Assembly: GCA_964650975.1 (NCBI GenBank)
Contig: CAZYWA010000004.1
Location: 1-44,489 of the forward strand
Length of the DNA: 44,489 nt
Direction: 5' to 3'
From: CAZYWA01 sp964650975 [NCBI: uncultured bacterium]
GTDB taxonomy: Bacteria > JADJOY01
How positions within the stretch are numbered: position 1 is the stretch's first letter; each line of letters starts with the position of its first letter. Of the stretch, positions 7,595-17,159 are shown piece after piece. The notes below the pieces were generated by a model that searched no databases, was not told where the DNA came from, and saw nothing but the letters and a program-made list of their open reading frames with translations. Made by a program: the position numbers and the translations under genes.

Positions 7595-8982
7595 GCCGTG
7601 CGTCCCCGGCGATCGCGCCGGCCGCGAGCCGCGGGAGCCGGGCTCGCGCGACGAAGCTCCACCTTCTGCCCCGCGATCGCCGCGGCGCGGATCCGCTCGA
7701 CCACACCGGTCGTCGAGTGTCCCGCGACGAAGTCGGCGATCACCACGCGTCCGCCGCGCGCGCTCACGACGTCCGCGCCCACCACGTCCTCGGCCTTCCA
7801 GTCGCCGCCCTTCACCAGCACGTCCGGCTGCACGGCGCGGATCAGCTCGAGCGGCGTCGCCTCGTCGAAGAGCACCACGTAGTCGACGCAGCGCAGCGAG
7901 GCGAGGATCGCCGCGCGATCGCCCTCGGGCTGGATCGGCCGCTCCGGAGCCTTGCCGAGCCGCCGCACCGAAGCGTCGGTGTTGAGTCCGATGCAGAGCG
8001 CGTCACCGAGCCTGCGGGCGCCCTCCAGGTAGCGCACGTGGCCGAGGTGCAGGATGTCGAAGCAGCCGTTGGTGAATACCAGCGTGCGGCCTCGAGCGTG
8101 CAAACGCTCCGACTCTCGCGCCATCTCCGCGCGGGTCAGGACGCGGCCCATCGTGGGCAGACCGGCCTCGTTCGTTCCGTCCGTCACCTCCACCTCCTGG
8201 AGCGCTTCCGCGTACGCGGCGGGCACGCGACGGCGCGTCAGCGGTCGCGTGCGTCGGCTGGTGCTCCCCTGTTCGAGATCGAGCGACGCGAGCACCAGCT
8301 CGTCGCCCGAGCCGCCGCGCGCCACCACCTGACCGGAGGGCGCGATCAGCATGGACCCGCCGCGCGCTCCCGCGCCCGGCCGCTCGGTGGCGCCGTTCGC
8401 CGCCACCACGAAGGCGTGCGTTTCGATGGCCCTCGCCACGAGCAGCTTGCACACCACGTCCGCTTCCTCGGCGGTCCATGCGCCGGGAACGGCGAACAGT
8501 CGCGCGCGCTGCTGCTCGAGCGCCACGGCTTGCTCCGGAAAATAGACGTCATCGCCGATCAGCACGCCGAGGCTCCCGAGCGACGTGGAAATCGCGCGGA
8601 TCTCGTCGCCCGCGCTCATGAGCCCCGCGTCCTCGGCCACCCGGTGAACGCGCCGGTAGGTGCCGGTTGTGCTGCCGTCACCATCGATCACGTGTGCCTG
8701 ATCGAAGAAGCGCCCGGCCTCGGCGGCGAGCACCGATCCCACCACCACCAAACCGTGACGCCGCGCCACGCGGCGCACTTCCGCGACCGCCGCCGCGCTG
8801 CGCTCCGACTCGAGCCGCGGCCGCAGGTGATGCCCCGCCGTGGTCCAGAGCGCGGGCAGCACCACCAGCTGCGCGCCGTGCCCGGCGGCGTCGGCGAGCC
8901 GCGCCGTCACCATCTCGCAGTTCGCCTCGATCAACCCGGAGCGAACCGGAAACTGCATCGCGACAGCGACGATCGTGGACAC
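7591..8982 (-). CDS. Degenerate nitrilase domain fused to RfaE2-type nucleotidyltransferase
   Basis: The 463-residue protein has two domains. Residues 3-240 follow the carbon-nitrogen hydrolase fold (LVVLPALW, GTYRRVHR, GVLIGDDVYFPE, ARAIETHAFVVAANG), but the catalytic Glu-Lys-Cys triad is absent: A44, R111 and G143 stand where E, K and C are expected. Residues about 298-440 match RfaE2/HldE-type cytidylyltransferase-fold enzymes, with FTNGCFDILHLGH (HxGH at 312-315), IGLNTDASVRRL, VLFDEATP and PDVLVKGGDW. These transfer AMP or CMP to a sugar phosphate, as in ADP-heptose synthesis. No HldE kinase half is present. The start is GTG at 8982, with an ATG eight codons in as the alternative. It heads the five-gene cluster. 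Confidence 0.82.
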   Translation of the reverse strand: MSTIVAVAMQFPVRSGLIEANCEMVTARLADAAGHGAQLVVLPALWTTAGHHLRPRLESERSAAAVAEVRRVARRHGLVVVGSVLAAEAGRFFDQAHVIDGDGSTTGTYRRVHRVAEDAGLMSAGDEIRAISTSLGSLGVLIGDDVYFPEQAVALEQQRARLFAVPGAWTAEEADVVCKLLVARAIETHAFVVAANGATERPGAGARGGSMLIAPSGQVVARGGSGDELVLASLDLEQGSTSRRTRPLTRRRVPAAYAEALQEVEVTDGTNEAGLPTMGRVLTRAEMARESERLHARGRTLVFTNGCFDILHLGHVRYLEGARRLGDALCIGLNTDASVRRLGKAPERPIQPEGDRAAILASLRCVDYVVLFDEATPLELIRAVQPDVLVKGGDWKAEDVVGADVVSARGGRVVIADFVAGHSTTGVVERIRAAAIAGQKVELRRASPAPAARGRRDRRGRTA

Positions 8983-9053
8983 CTGATCCCCCGCCTCTTC
9001 CCACGAGGCCCGGGGATTCTACCGGAACCCACCGGTCCGCAGCGCCGCCCGGA

Positions 9054-10085
9054 TCAGGAATGAGTTCGGAGGAGACGCACGCCCCAGAAGCACAGCGCGG
9101 CGACGATCCCCGAGAACGGGATCGTGAGCAGCCACGCCCACACGATGCGCGCGGCCACCCCCCACTTGATCCCCGAGAGATTGGTGGTGGCGCCCACTCC
9201 GATGATCGAGCCGGTGATGGTGTGCGTGGTCGAGACCGGGATGCCGCTGCGGGTCGCGAGGAACAGCGTGAAGGCTCCCGCGGTCTCGGCGCAGAAGCCG
9301 CCCACGGGCTTGAGCTTGGTGATCTTCATCCCCATGGTCTTGACGATGCGCCATCCGCCGAACGCGGTGCCGAGTCCCATCGCCGCCTGGCAGGCGACGA
9401 TGATCCACAAGGTCTTGGGGTTGGTCATGGAGAGCTGAATGTTCGGATCGACCGCTCCCGCCGCGACCAGCAGCGCCACGATGAGCCCCATGGTCTTCTG
9501 GGCGTCGTTGCCGCCGTGTCCGAGCGAGTAGAGCGCGGCCGAAAGCAGCTGGCCGCGGCGGAATCCGCGGTCGACGGTCGCGGGACGCGCCTTGCGCAGA
9601 ATCCAGAACAACGTGAGCATCAGCACGTAACCGAGGCCGAAGCCGATGAGCGGAGCCAGCGGAATGAACTTGACCGTGCTCCAGATCTTGTCCCAGCGCA
9701 GCGCATCCATGCCCGCGTGCGCGAGTCCCGCGCCGCCGAAGCCGCCGATCAGCGCGTGCGACGAGCTGGTCGGCAAACCCCACCACCAGGTGAGCAAGTC
9801 CCACACGATCGCGCCCAGAAGACCGGTGAGCACCACGTCGACGTAGACCGGATCGTTGGCGGTGATCTTCACGATCTTGGAGACCGTGTCCGCCACCTTG
9901 GGCTCGAACACGAACATGGCGACGAAATTGAAGAACGCCGCCCACAGCACCGCCTGACCGGGGCGCAGCACCCGGGTCGAGACCACGGTCGCGATCGAGT
10001 TGGCGGCGTCGTGAAAACCGTTGATGACGTCGAACGCCAGCGCGACGATGACGGTCACGACCACCAGCGGTGTCACCGATCCCAT
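9054..10085 (-). CDS. pit: Inorganic phosphate transporter, PiT family
   Basis: The 343-residue polytopic inner-membrane protein has the duplicated PiT signatures: GFHDAANSIATVVSTRVL in the first half, GHGGNDAQKTMG in the second, and TSSSHALIGG paired with STTHTITGSIIG. The family imports metal-phosphate complexes or phosphate by cation symport at low affinity. The ATG at 10085 was chosen because the protein starts just before the first helix and the upstream gene ends 3 bases earlier. Co-transcription with the DUF47 gene is the standard Pit arrangement. Confidence 0.93.
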   Translation of the reverse strand: MGSVTPLVVVTVIVALAFDVINGFHDAANSIATVVSTRVLRPGQAVLWAAFFNFVAMFVFEPKVADTVSKIVKITANDPVYVDVVLTGLLGAIVWDLLTWWWGLPTSSSHALIGGFGGAGLAHAGMDALRWDKIWSTVKFIPLAPLIGFGLGYVLMLTLFWILRKARPATVDRGFRRGQLLSAALYSLGHGGNDAQKTMGLIVALLVAAGAVDPNIQLSMTNPKTLWIIVACQAAMGLGTAFGGWRIVKTMGMKITKLKPVGGFCAETAGAFTLFLATRSGIPVSTTHTITGSIIGVGATTNLSGIKWGVAARIVWAWLLTIPFSGIVAALCFWGVRLLRTHS

Positions 10086-10087
10086 GA

Positions 10088-10714
10088 TCAGGCGTGCTCC
10101 AGGACCACGCCTTCGATGATGTTCGCGACGTCCTCGCAGCGGTCGGTGGCGGTCTCGAGAGTCTCGAAGATCTCCTTCCACTTGATGACGTGGATGGGAT
10201 CGTCCTTGTACTCCTTGAAGAGCCGCGCCACGGCGGAACGCAAGATCGCGTCGGCCTCGTTCTCGAGCCGGTTCACGTCGACGCAGTTCTTGAGCACCTC
10301 GGGCGCGTTTTTCATGTCGCGCAGACCGCGGACCGCGTTGGCGATCTCGCCCGAAGCACGCAGCAGGACGTCCGCCAGATCCTTCACCTCGGGCGGCATC
10401 TCGACCAGCTCGTAGAGCGCGATCCGCTCCGACGCGGCCTCCACGAAGTCCATGACGTCGTCCATGCGGGTGATGAGCCGGTGGATGTCGTCGCGCTCGA
10501 TCGGCGTGATGAACGTCTTGTGCAATGCCTCGACGCACTTGTGCGTGATGGTGTCGGTCTCTTCCTCGATCTCCTTGATGCGCTTCGCCTTGGCCGGGAT
10601 GTTGGCGCCGGTCGAGACCAGCGACAGGAACTCCTTGACCCCGACCACGGTGAGCGCGGCGTGCTGCTCGAAGAGATCGAAGAAGCTGGTTTCACGCGGC
10701 AAAAGACGAAACAT
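10088..10714 (-). CDS. Pit accessory protein, DUF47/PhoU-like
   Basis: The 208-residue all-helical protein begins MFRLLPRETSFFDLFEQHA, and its helices carry the acidic patterns of PhoU-like metal-binding bundles (IEEETDTITHKC, RMDDVMDFVEAA, NRLENEADAILR). This is the DUF47 family (UPF0111), whose genes sit next to pit and are thought to modulate phosphate uptake. The start is ATG at 10714 with GAGGG upstream, and pit follows after 2 bases. The 110-base space upstream (10715-10824) should hold the operon promoter, but no good -35/-10 pair was found there. Confidence 0.9.
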   Translation of the reverse strand: MFRLLPRETSFFDLFEQHAALTVVGVKEFLSLVSTGANIPAKAKRIKEIEEETDTITHKCVEALHKTFITPIERDDIHRLITRMDDVMDFVEAASERIALYELVEMPPEVKDLADVLLRASGEIANAVRGLRDMKNAPEVLKNCVDVNRLENEADAILRSAVARLFKEYKDDPIHVIKWKEIFETLETATDRCEDVANIIEGVVLEHA

Positions 10715-10824
10715 GAAGGACCCTCCCAGGCCGTGGGGCGAAATGGCCTAGCATGCAGGCCGCCACGAGGGAACATCTTCGTGACGCGTGCGAGACGTTG
10801 CGGTGACGGGCGTCCGGCGCCGCG

Positions 10825-12936
10825 TCAAGAGGCCGGAGGAGGCGCCTGACCCGAGGACTCGCGGGCGAGCTTGAGCGTGAACCCGGCCAGCACCAGCACG
10901 CTCGCACCGAGCGCGATCCACAGCGCGAGCGAGCCCGTGTCCGGCGCCGAGAGCAGGCTGGGCTTGCGGTAGTGCGCGTTCGCCGCGAGCGCGCCTGGCG
11001 CCGACTCGCCGGTGACGACACTGAGCGCCAGATCGCGAGCACCCTCCAGCTCGTAGTGCGGCGCCACGGCCCTGGGGTTCCCGAGCAGCGCGCGGTACCG
11101 GCCAGGCGGCGCTGCGAACAGCACGCGCTGGGTCGGAAGATGAAAGCTCGCCTGGGCAAGCGAGAGCGGTGGATCGTCGCCGTCCTCGACCTCGACGATG
11201 GCGCTGCCGAGACGCGGAGAGCCCGGCAGGTCGACGTGGACGGTGCCCGTCTGCTCGGTTCCAGGCTGATTGCGGCGCTCGGCCTGGGTCTCGCCGATCA
11301 TCTGCTCGGAACGGCGCGACCACGAGCCGAGCACCCGCACGCGCCGCGAGAAGAACAGGTCGCCGAAGCTCAGGTCGATGGCGGCGATCGCCACCGGCTC
11401 GAGCGCCAGGTCCGGCGTGCCGCCGCTCGCCATCCACAGCTTCCAGCGGCTGGTGTGCGGCTCGGCCTTGGCAGGCTCGAAGCGCGCGGCGTGCGTGAGC
11501 GGCGGCGCACCCGCGAGCAGGTACGCGATCTGGCGGCTCTCGCCGTCGACGATGCGCAGATCGGCGAAATCGTCGCGCAGCAGGGCCAGATCTTGGGCTT
11601 GCGGGATCCACTCGGCGAGCCCTTCGGGTGCGCCCTCCACGACCAGCTCGCGCTCGCTCGACCAGGCGCGGGAGTCGAGCACCGGCCCGGCGCGCTGCGC
11701 GAACGCCATCGCCGGCTCGTCCTTGTAGAACGGGTTCGCCTCGGGAGCGGCGAGCGTCGCGGCGGGCAAGCGCTGCCACCAGAGCGCCGGGGCGGCGCCA
11801 CTCGCGGCGTCGGCGGACGTCGCGGGCGCCATCGCGGCAAACGATTCGAGCTCGCGATGCGACGCGGTGGTGATCCGCCCGCCGCTCCAGTAGAGATGAG
11901 CGGGCTCGTCGGGAAAGGGCGCCAGCACGACACTTGGGAGAGCCACCTCGGCGAAGACGCGCAGACCGTCGAGGGCGCCCTCGCCCGCATCGTCGACCTC
12001 CACGTAGAGATCTCCATTGCCGCTCGGCGCGTGGTCGAGATCCACGGTGAGCGACGAGAAATCACCACTGGGCCGGCGCAGCACGGCTCCGTGCCCGAGC
12101 CGCCGCCCACCGACGTCGCGAACCCGCACCTCGCGCACGAAAGCCGGGCTGGTGGTCTCGATACGCAACCGCCGCGGCACGATCCCCGGAGGGCGGCCCA
12201 CGTCGAGCACCGTGTGCTGGTCGTCGCTGGTGGTGTCGCGAAGCTCGAGCTCGAGCTCACCGGTCTCCGCCCGCGCGACGTCGGACCGCTCGAGGCGGAT
12301 CGCCGCTGGCGAAACCCAGTCGCCCTCCTCGATCGAGATCGAGATCTCGAGCTTCGCGTAACGGCCGCGCTCCACCGGAATCGTCACGCGTTGCGCCGCG
12401 ACCGCATCGCGGCCGGCGCCGCCGGGAAGCTGGAAGAGCGGCGCCTGAGCGGAGATGGGCCGGACGGCCTGGTCGGCGCCCTCGACCGTGACCAGGGCAC
12501 GGGCGATCACGCGCGCGCCCGCCGGAAGCTCGAAGCTGATCCGGTCGAACACGAAGTCGCGGGGCTGGGGAGTGATCGCGAGCCGCTCCCAGCGCGGCCG
12601 TCCCTTCGCGTCCGCGCCGCGGTCGACGGCGTCGAGCGGGATCGGCGCGGAACGGACGAGCTTCTCGGTGTCGTGAGGATCCCCCGCCGGTCCAATGGCG
12701 AACGGAACGAAGCGGCCACTCTCCGAGACGATGCGCAGGTCCGCCAGATCGGGGCGTGCTTCGGCGAGCACTTGCGCTGGAAGCGTCGCGCGCACCACCG
12801 CGCCCGATCCGGCCTCGATGCGCGCGCGGCGCGGGAAGACCTGGCGCGGCTCCGGTTGCGCCGCGCGCGACACGGCCGCCCAGCTCACTGCCGCGGTCAC
12901 GAGCAGGGCGAGAGCAGACCCGTGGTGGCGGCTCAC
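10825..12936 (-). CDS. DUF3999 family exported membrane-anchored protein
   Basis: The 703-residue product starts with a signal peptide (ALALLVTAAVSWAAVSRAAQ). A long beta-rich extracytoplasmic region follows, ending with one C-terminal transmembrane helix (LALWIALGASVLVLAGFTL) and a short charged tail. This layout and the pairing with a DUF2339 gene identify DUF3999, a family of unknown function. At 703 residues it is longer than many members. The start is GTG at 12936, overlapping the DUF2339 stop by four bases (GTGA); the open frame extends far upstream but there it only shadows the DUF2339 gene. A cell-envelope complex with DUF2339 is inferred. Confidence 0.82.
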   Translation of the reverse strand: MSRHHGSALALLVTAAVSWAAVSRAAQPEPRQVFPRRARIEAGSGAVVRATLPAQVLAEARPDLADLRIVSESGRFVPFAIGPAGDPHDTEKLVRSAPIPLDAVDRGADAKGRPRWERLAITPQPRDFVFDRISFELPAGARVIARALVTVEGADQAVRPISAQAPLFQLPGGAGRDAVAAQRVTIPVERGRYAKLEISISIEEGDWVSPAAIRLERSDVARAETGELELELRDTTSDDQHTVLDVGRPPGIVPRRLRIETTSPAFVREVRVRDVGGRRLGHGAVLRRPSGDFSSLTVDLDHAPSGNGDLYVEVDDAGEGALDGLRVFAEVALPSVVLAPFPDEPAHLYWSGGRITTASHRELESFAAMAPATSADAASGAAPALWWQRLPAATLAAPEANPFYKDEPAMAFAQRAGPVLDSRAWSSERELVVEGAPEGLAEWIPQAQDLALLRDDFADLRIVDGESRQIAYLLAGAPPLTHAARFEPAKAEPHTSRWKLWMASGGTPDLALEPVAIAAIDLSFGDLFFSRRVRVLGSWSRRSEQMIGETQAERRNQPGTEQTGTVHVDLPGSPRLGSAIVEVEDGDDPPLSLAQASFHLPTQRVLFAAPPGRYRALLGNPRAVAPHYELEGARDLALSVVTGESAPGALAANAHYRKPSLLSAPDTGSLALWIALGASVLVLAGFTLKLARESSGQAPPPAS

Positions 12937-15900
12937 TTCTCTTCTCCCCGATAGACGAATCGCTGATAGACGAGCGACACCAGCAGCAAGCCGACGCCGA
13001 GGCCCAGGAACGAGAGCGCGCGATAGAGCCCGGTCAGGCTTCCCAGATCGAACAGGAACACCTTGTTCACCGCGACGAACAGCACCACCAGCGCGACCCA
13101 TCGAAGCGGCACGACTTTCCGCGCCACGCCGATCGCGAGCAGCACCACCGCGTAGAGTGCCCACGCCACCGAGGTGGTGAGGTTCCGCGCCTGCGCGGCG
13201 CGCGAGAGCTCGATCTCGAGCCTGGCGCCGGTGCCAAACGCATCCGCGATCGTGAGGTTGATCCACACGAACACCACCACCACCGCGGCGAGCCCCAGGC
13301 TCCCCGCGAACCAGGGCCTCGGAGTCCGCGGAAAGAGCTGCTTCTCCCACGGGCGCCAGCGCGGCACCTCGATCGGCGCCAGCCGGCGCGCGCTCTCGAT
13401 CAGCGCGGCCGCGGGAATGACGTACGTGTAGAGCAGCCAGTTGAGGACCGGCAGGCCGCCGCGGGTGTGGTACTCGAGCACCGCCGGATTCATGCAGAGC
13501 CGCACCACGATCGTCGTGAAGAAGCCCATCGCCACGTACTTGAGCCCCACTTGATCGAGGCGCTCGAAGAGCACCACCAGTGCCAGGCCCTCGACGGCCC
13601 AGCCGATGGTGATCCACTCGTGGTCGAGCTGCATCGGAATCGCGACCGACACCAGGCCCAGGGCGACGGCCGCAAACCACGCGAGCGCGAAGCGGCGGCG
13701 CGCGTCGTCGCCGGCGAAGAAGCTGCGCGCACGCGCCGCTCCCAGGATGCTCGGCAGCGCGAGCAGGAGCGGTAAGAGCCCGATCGCGCGATCGCCCCAG
13801 GTGTCGAGCCAGCCTGCTCGCGCGATCGGCAGCCACACCACCGGTGCGATCGCGGCGACGCGCCACGCGGCATCCGAGGAGGCGAAGCGCCGGCCCGCGA
13901 GGAACGGCCACGCGGCGAACGCGACCACCGCCGCGGCGTCGAACGGCAGACCCAGCCACGGCGTGTCGTCGCCATGCGGGCGCAGCTGCCAGCTCGCGTG
14001 CACCAGGGCCACGGACCACATCGCCGCGAGCAGCCAGGCCCCCTGCTCGGCGCGGGCGGCGGCGAGCAGCGCCAGCACGCCGAGCACCAGCGCCGTGCCC
14101 ATGACGATCGCCGGCTCCTCGTGCAGTGGGCCGTATCCCACGAGTACCGCCAGCGGCACGTTGATGGCCACCGGCACCACCACCGCGCTCCATTCACCCG
14201 CGAGCCAGGTGCCGCGGCGGCTTCCCGCGAGCGCGCCGATCTGCGCGGCGACCGCGGTCGCCACCAGGAGCGCCAGCTCGCCACTCGCCGGCCGCGGCCC
14301 GATGGCATCCGCCGCTCGGCCCGCGAGCAGCGCCACGACCGCGAGCGCACCCACGATCCCGATCCAGCTCTTGTCCGCGATGCGCGTCTCGCGCAGCACC
14401 AGCGCGCCCAGCGCCCAGGCCACGAGCGGCACCGGCCAGGGCTGGATCGCCGCGTGCCAGCGCAGCACGCCGAGCGCCAGGACCATCAGCCCGATCACCA
14501 CCAGCGGCACCGACGGAACGGAGTTCGGCGCGGGCCGCCCACCGCGGACCTCCCACTCGAGCAGCAGATGATGGAGCGCTCCGATCGCGATCCACGCGAG
14601 CGCGACGGGGCCGAGCGAGGCCGGCTCGCCGGCCTTCCCCACCCAGATCGCGAGGATCGTCAGCAAGCCGGCGACGCCCAGGGTCGCGAGCATGGGCTGG
14701 CGATGGGAGCGCGCGAGCACCTGCGAGGCGAGGCTCAGCAGCGTCGCGAACGCGGCGAGCGGCAGGAGCGGCGCCACACTCTCGAAGCGCTGCGCCACGT
14801 ACGCACCGAACACGAACGGTGCCGCCGCGCCGAGCGCTTGCGCCATCTGCCAGTGGCGGCGGTCGGCCTCCTCGATCCGGACGCCGAGCACCGCGAACAG
14901 CACGCCGAAGAGCGCGAAGATCCCGAGCGCCAGGAGAAAGCTCTCGGGCGTGAACTTCGCGAGCAGCCAGGCCGCCTCGATCACCACCGTGGCCACGACG
15001 CCGAGCAGCCCGAGCCCCGGCCAGCGCTGCTTGAGCGCCACTGCCAGCATCCCGAAGTCGAGCAGCAGCACGTACGAGAAAAGCCCGATCGGATGGTCCT
15101 CTCCGGTCGAGAGCACCAGCGGAGTGGCGAAACCGCCCAGCAGACCCAGCACCGCGATCACCAGCGACTCTCGCCGCACCGAGAGCAGCCCCGAGACCAG
15201 CGTGACTCCCACCATCAGCCCGAAGGCCCACGGCAACCCGAAGAGGTGGAAGAGTCGATACCCGGCCCACGCCACCGCATAGAGCATCGCCGCGCCCGAC
15301 CCGGCGAGCGCGTTGGCTCCGGCGGTGAGCTTGCGCTTCGACAGCGGCTCGGAGCCGATCAGCGCGGAAATCCCGGCGATCAAACCGAACACGATTCGCA
15401 GCTCGGGTGTCAGCCAGCCGCGGTCGATCGCCGCCTTGAGTCCGGTGAAGATGAAGAACACGAACGCGACGCCCGCGACGATCGCGGTGCCGAACATCCC
15501 GACGAGCCGCTCGAACGAGCCGTGACTACGCGCACCCGGCCGCGGCGTCACCGGGCGCGGCGGAGCACCGGCGGCAATCGGCGGACGCGACGACGCCTCC
15601 ACGGCGGGCGACGAGGAAATTCTCGTCGGCTCGGGCAGAGCCACTGCGGCGGGCTCAGTTGCTTCGGGATCAGGAGCCGCATCGACCGCGCCAGCGGGCT
15701 CGACCTCGTCTGGCAGCGACGCGACGGCCCATTCGGTCCCGTCGCCGGCGGAGGCGGCGGCCGGAGCCGGGCTCGGTGCCGCGGCAAGCGTTTTCGACGG
15801 CCAAGCGCGAGGAGCGCGCCGCCGGATCGACGAGCCGCTCTCTCGCGACAGCTGCTCGATCGCCTTCCACGCGGCGTCGGTGGTGCGGCGCAGCTCCTCG

Positions 15901-15983
15901 ATGTCGCGCCGGTTGCGCTTTCCCTGGCGTCCCAGCCAGAAGAAACCGGCGAGCAGCAGAACGACGACGAAAGGATCGCTCAC
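12933..15983 (-). CDS. DUF2339 family large polytopic membrane protein
   Basis: The 1016-residue protein has an N-terminal hydrophobic anchor (PFVVVLLLAGFFWLGRQGK), a charged segment and a Pro/Ala-rich low-complexity linker to about residue 150. Some two dozen predicted transmembrane helices follow, rich in Leu, Ala and Gly, ending QRFVYRGEEK. The marker FERLVGMFGTAIVAGVAFVF precedes the membrane block, as in DUF2339 proteins. Family function is unknown; it regularly neighbours DUF3999, as here. The start is GTG at 15983. Translation of DUF3999 is probably coupled to it. Confidence 0.85.
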   Translation of the reverse strand: MSDPFVVVLLLAGFFWLGRQGKRNRRDIEELRRTTDAAWKAIEQLSRESGSSIRRRAPRAWPSKTLAAAPSPAPAAASAGDGTEWAVASLPDEVEPAGAVDAAPDPEATEPAAVALPEPTRISSSPAVEASSRPPIAAGAPPRPVTPRPGARSHGSFERLVGMFGTAIVAGVAFVFFIFTGLKAAIDRGWLTPELRIVFGLIAGISALIGSEPLSKRKLTAGANALAGSGAAMLYAVAWAGYRLFHLFGLPWAFGLMVGVTLVSGLLSVRRESLVIAVLGLLGGFATPLVLSTGEDHPIGLFSYVLLLDFGMLAVALKQRWPGLGLLGVVATVVIEAAWLLAKFTPESFLLALGIFALFGVLFAVLGVRIEEADRRHWQMAQALGAAAPFVFGAYVAQRFESVAPLLPLAAFATLLSLASQVLARSHRQPMLATLGVAGLLTILAIWVGKAGEPASLGPVALAWIAIGALHHLLLEWEVRGGRPAPNSVPSVPLVVIGLMVLALGVLRWHAAIQPWPVPLVAWALGALVLRETRIADKSWIGIVGALAVVALLAGRAADAIGPRPASGELALLVATAVAAQIGALAGSRRGTWLAGEWSAVVVPVAINVPLAVLVGYGPLHEEPAIVMGTALVLGVLALLAAARAEQGAWLLAAMWSVALVHASWQLRPHGDDTPWLGLPFDAAAVVAFAAWPFLAGRRFASSDAAWRVAAIAPVVWLPIARAGWLDTWGDRAIGLLPLLLALPSILGAARARSFFAGDDARRRFALAWFAAVALGLVSVAIPMQLDHEWITIGWAVEGLALVVLFERLDQVGLKYVAMGFFTTIVVRLCMNPAVLEYHTRGGLPVLNWLLYTYVIPAAALIESARRLAPIEVPRWRPWEKQLFPRTPRPWFAGSLGLAAVVVVFVWINLTIADAFGTGARLEIELSRAAQARNLTTSVAWALYAVVLLAIGVARKVVPLRWVALVVLFVAVNKVFLFDLGSLTGLYRALSFLGLGVGLLLVSLVYQRFVYRGEEK

Positions 15984-16041
15984 GGAGAGGCTCGGGCGGC
16001 GCGCGCGGCCCGCATCCTACTCCGATCGAGGACGCGCGCGA

Positions 16042-17145
16042 TCAGATACCGCCGTTCGCGTTCGCCGGGGCGCCGTCGAACGGTGACGGCACCGGCTCGC
16101 GGTGATCGAATCCTTTCCAGCCAGTCGTCTCGTACCAGCGAATCGTGTCGATCAAGCCCGCCATGGTGCTCGGGTAGCGAAACGGATAGCCGCTCGCCGC
16201 GAGCCGCGCGTTCTCCATCGCGTGGCCGGTGAGCAAGTAGCGGACACCGGTGGTCTCGAACATCGGCCGCGTGCGCGTGACCCGCGCCGCGGTCTCCACC
16301 AGCCACGCCGTGGCAAGCAGCAAGAATCCGGGAATGCGGATCGGCAGCAGCACGCCGAGCAATCCTTTCTTGGGAATGGCCCGGGCGGCATCGCCGATCA
16401 GCGCTGCATTCGCCATCGGCGTCGAATCACAGAGGTTGAACACCAGGCCTTCGACCGACGCTGCGGCGCGGTCCCAGGACTCGGCGCGCTCGGCCAAGTA
16501 GTGCGCGGCGCCGGCGCAATCGGCCGCGTGGATGTGGCTCGAAACCGTCTCGCGCCACCCGGGAATGCCGCACAGAACGCCGCGCTTCAGCAAGTAGAGC
16601 GCCTGCGCGTCGCCATAGATGCTGCCCGGCCCGTAGACGGCGCCCGGGCGCAGCACCAGCACTCCCAGCCCGTCCTTGCCGTTGTGCTGGAATGCGCGCA
16701 GCTCGCCTTCCCACTTGCTGCGGCTGTAGGGCTCACTCGGTTGAGCCGGGTCCGTCTCGCGCACCGCGCGGTTTCCGTAACCGAACCCGTACACGGCGCC
16801 GCTCGAGAACAGCACCAGCTCGCGAGCTCCCGCGCGGCGCGCCGCGCCGCACAGGAAATCGGTGGCGTCGGCGTTGGCGCGCACCAGGGCCTCGGGGGCC
16901 GCGAAGAAATCGAACAACCCCGCGACGTGATAGACGCGGTCCACTCCCGCCAGCGCCGCGTCGAACGCGTGCGCGCGGGTGAGATCGGCCTCCACCCAGT
17001 CGACGTCGCGAAACCGGGGTGTCTCGAGATAGGCGGGCCGCCGGCGCGACGTCGCGCGAACCCGCCATCCCGCTCGGACCAGGTGATCGACGACATATCC
17101 GCCGATGAACCCGCTCGCACCCGTGACCAGCGCCGTCTTGCTCAT
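16042..17145 (-). CDS. NAD-dependent epimerase/dehydratase (extended SDR)
   Basis: The 367-residue Rossmann enzyme begins MSKTALVTGASGFIGGYVVDHLV, the GxxGxxG dinucleotide motif of extended SDRs. It has DVDWVEADLT for the adenine-binding Asp region, a serine-containing strand (LFSSGAVYGFG) and the catalytic Y-x3-K in YSRSKWEGE. LRPGAVYGPG and VETAARVTRTRP resemble the 3-beta-hydroxysteroid dehydrogenase/sterol decarboxylase-like branch. The substrate cannot be assigned. The ATG at 17145 lies 14 bases after the stop of the large exported protein gene, so co-transcription is likely. Confidence 0.85.
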   Translation of the reverse strand: MSKTALVTGASGFIGGYVVDHLVRAGWRVRATSRRRPAYLETPRFRDVDWVEADLTRAHAFDAALAGVDRVYHVAGLFDFFAAPEALVRANADATDFLCGAARRAGARELVLFSSGAVYGFGYGNRAVRETDPAQPSEPYSRSKWEGELRAFQHNGKDGLGVLVLRPGAVYGPGSIYGDAQALYLLKRGVLCGIPGWRETVSSHIHAADCAGAAHYLAERAESWDRAAASVEGLVFNLCDSTPMANAALIGDAARAIPKKGLLGVLLPIRIPGFLLLATAWLVETAARVTRTRPMFETTGVRYLLTGHAMENARLAASGYPFRYPSTMAGLIDTIRWYETTGWKGFDHREPVPSPFDGAPANANGGI

Positions 17146-17159
17146 GCCGCGCGAGCCGC

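Noticed and set aside
8667-10415. Plus-strand open frame opposite the Pit genes
   Set aside because: The minus strand carries clear PiT and DUF47 motifs; the product here is low-complexity.
10715-10824. Pho box or sigma70 promoter upstream of the Pit operon
   Set aside because: TCAC repeats are not spaced like a Pho box and no acceptable -35/-10 pair was found.
13974-16232. Long plus-strand open frame (about 750 codons) opposite the DUF2339 gene
   Set aside because: It mirrors the codon bias of the minus-strand gene in GC-rich DNA; the product is dominated by Arg, His, Glu and Gln with no recognisable domain.
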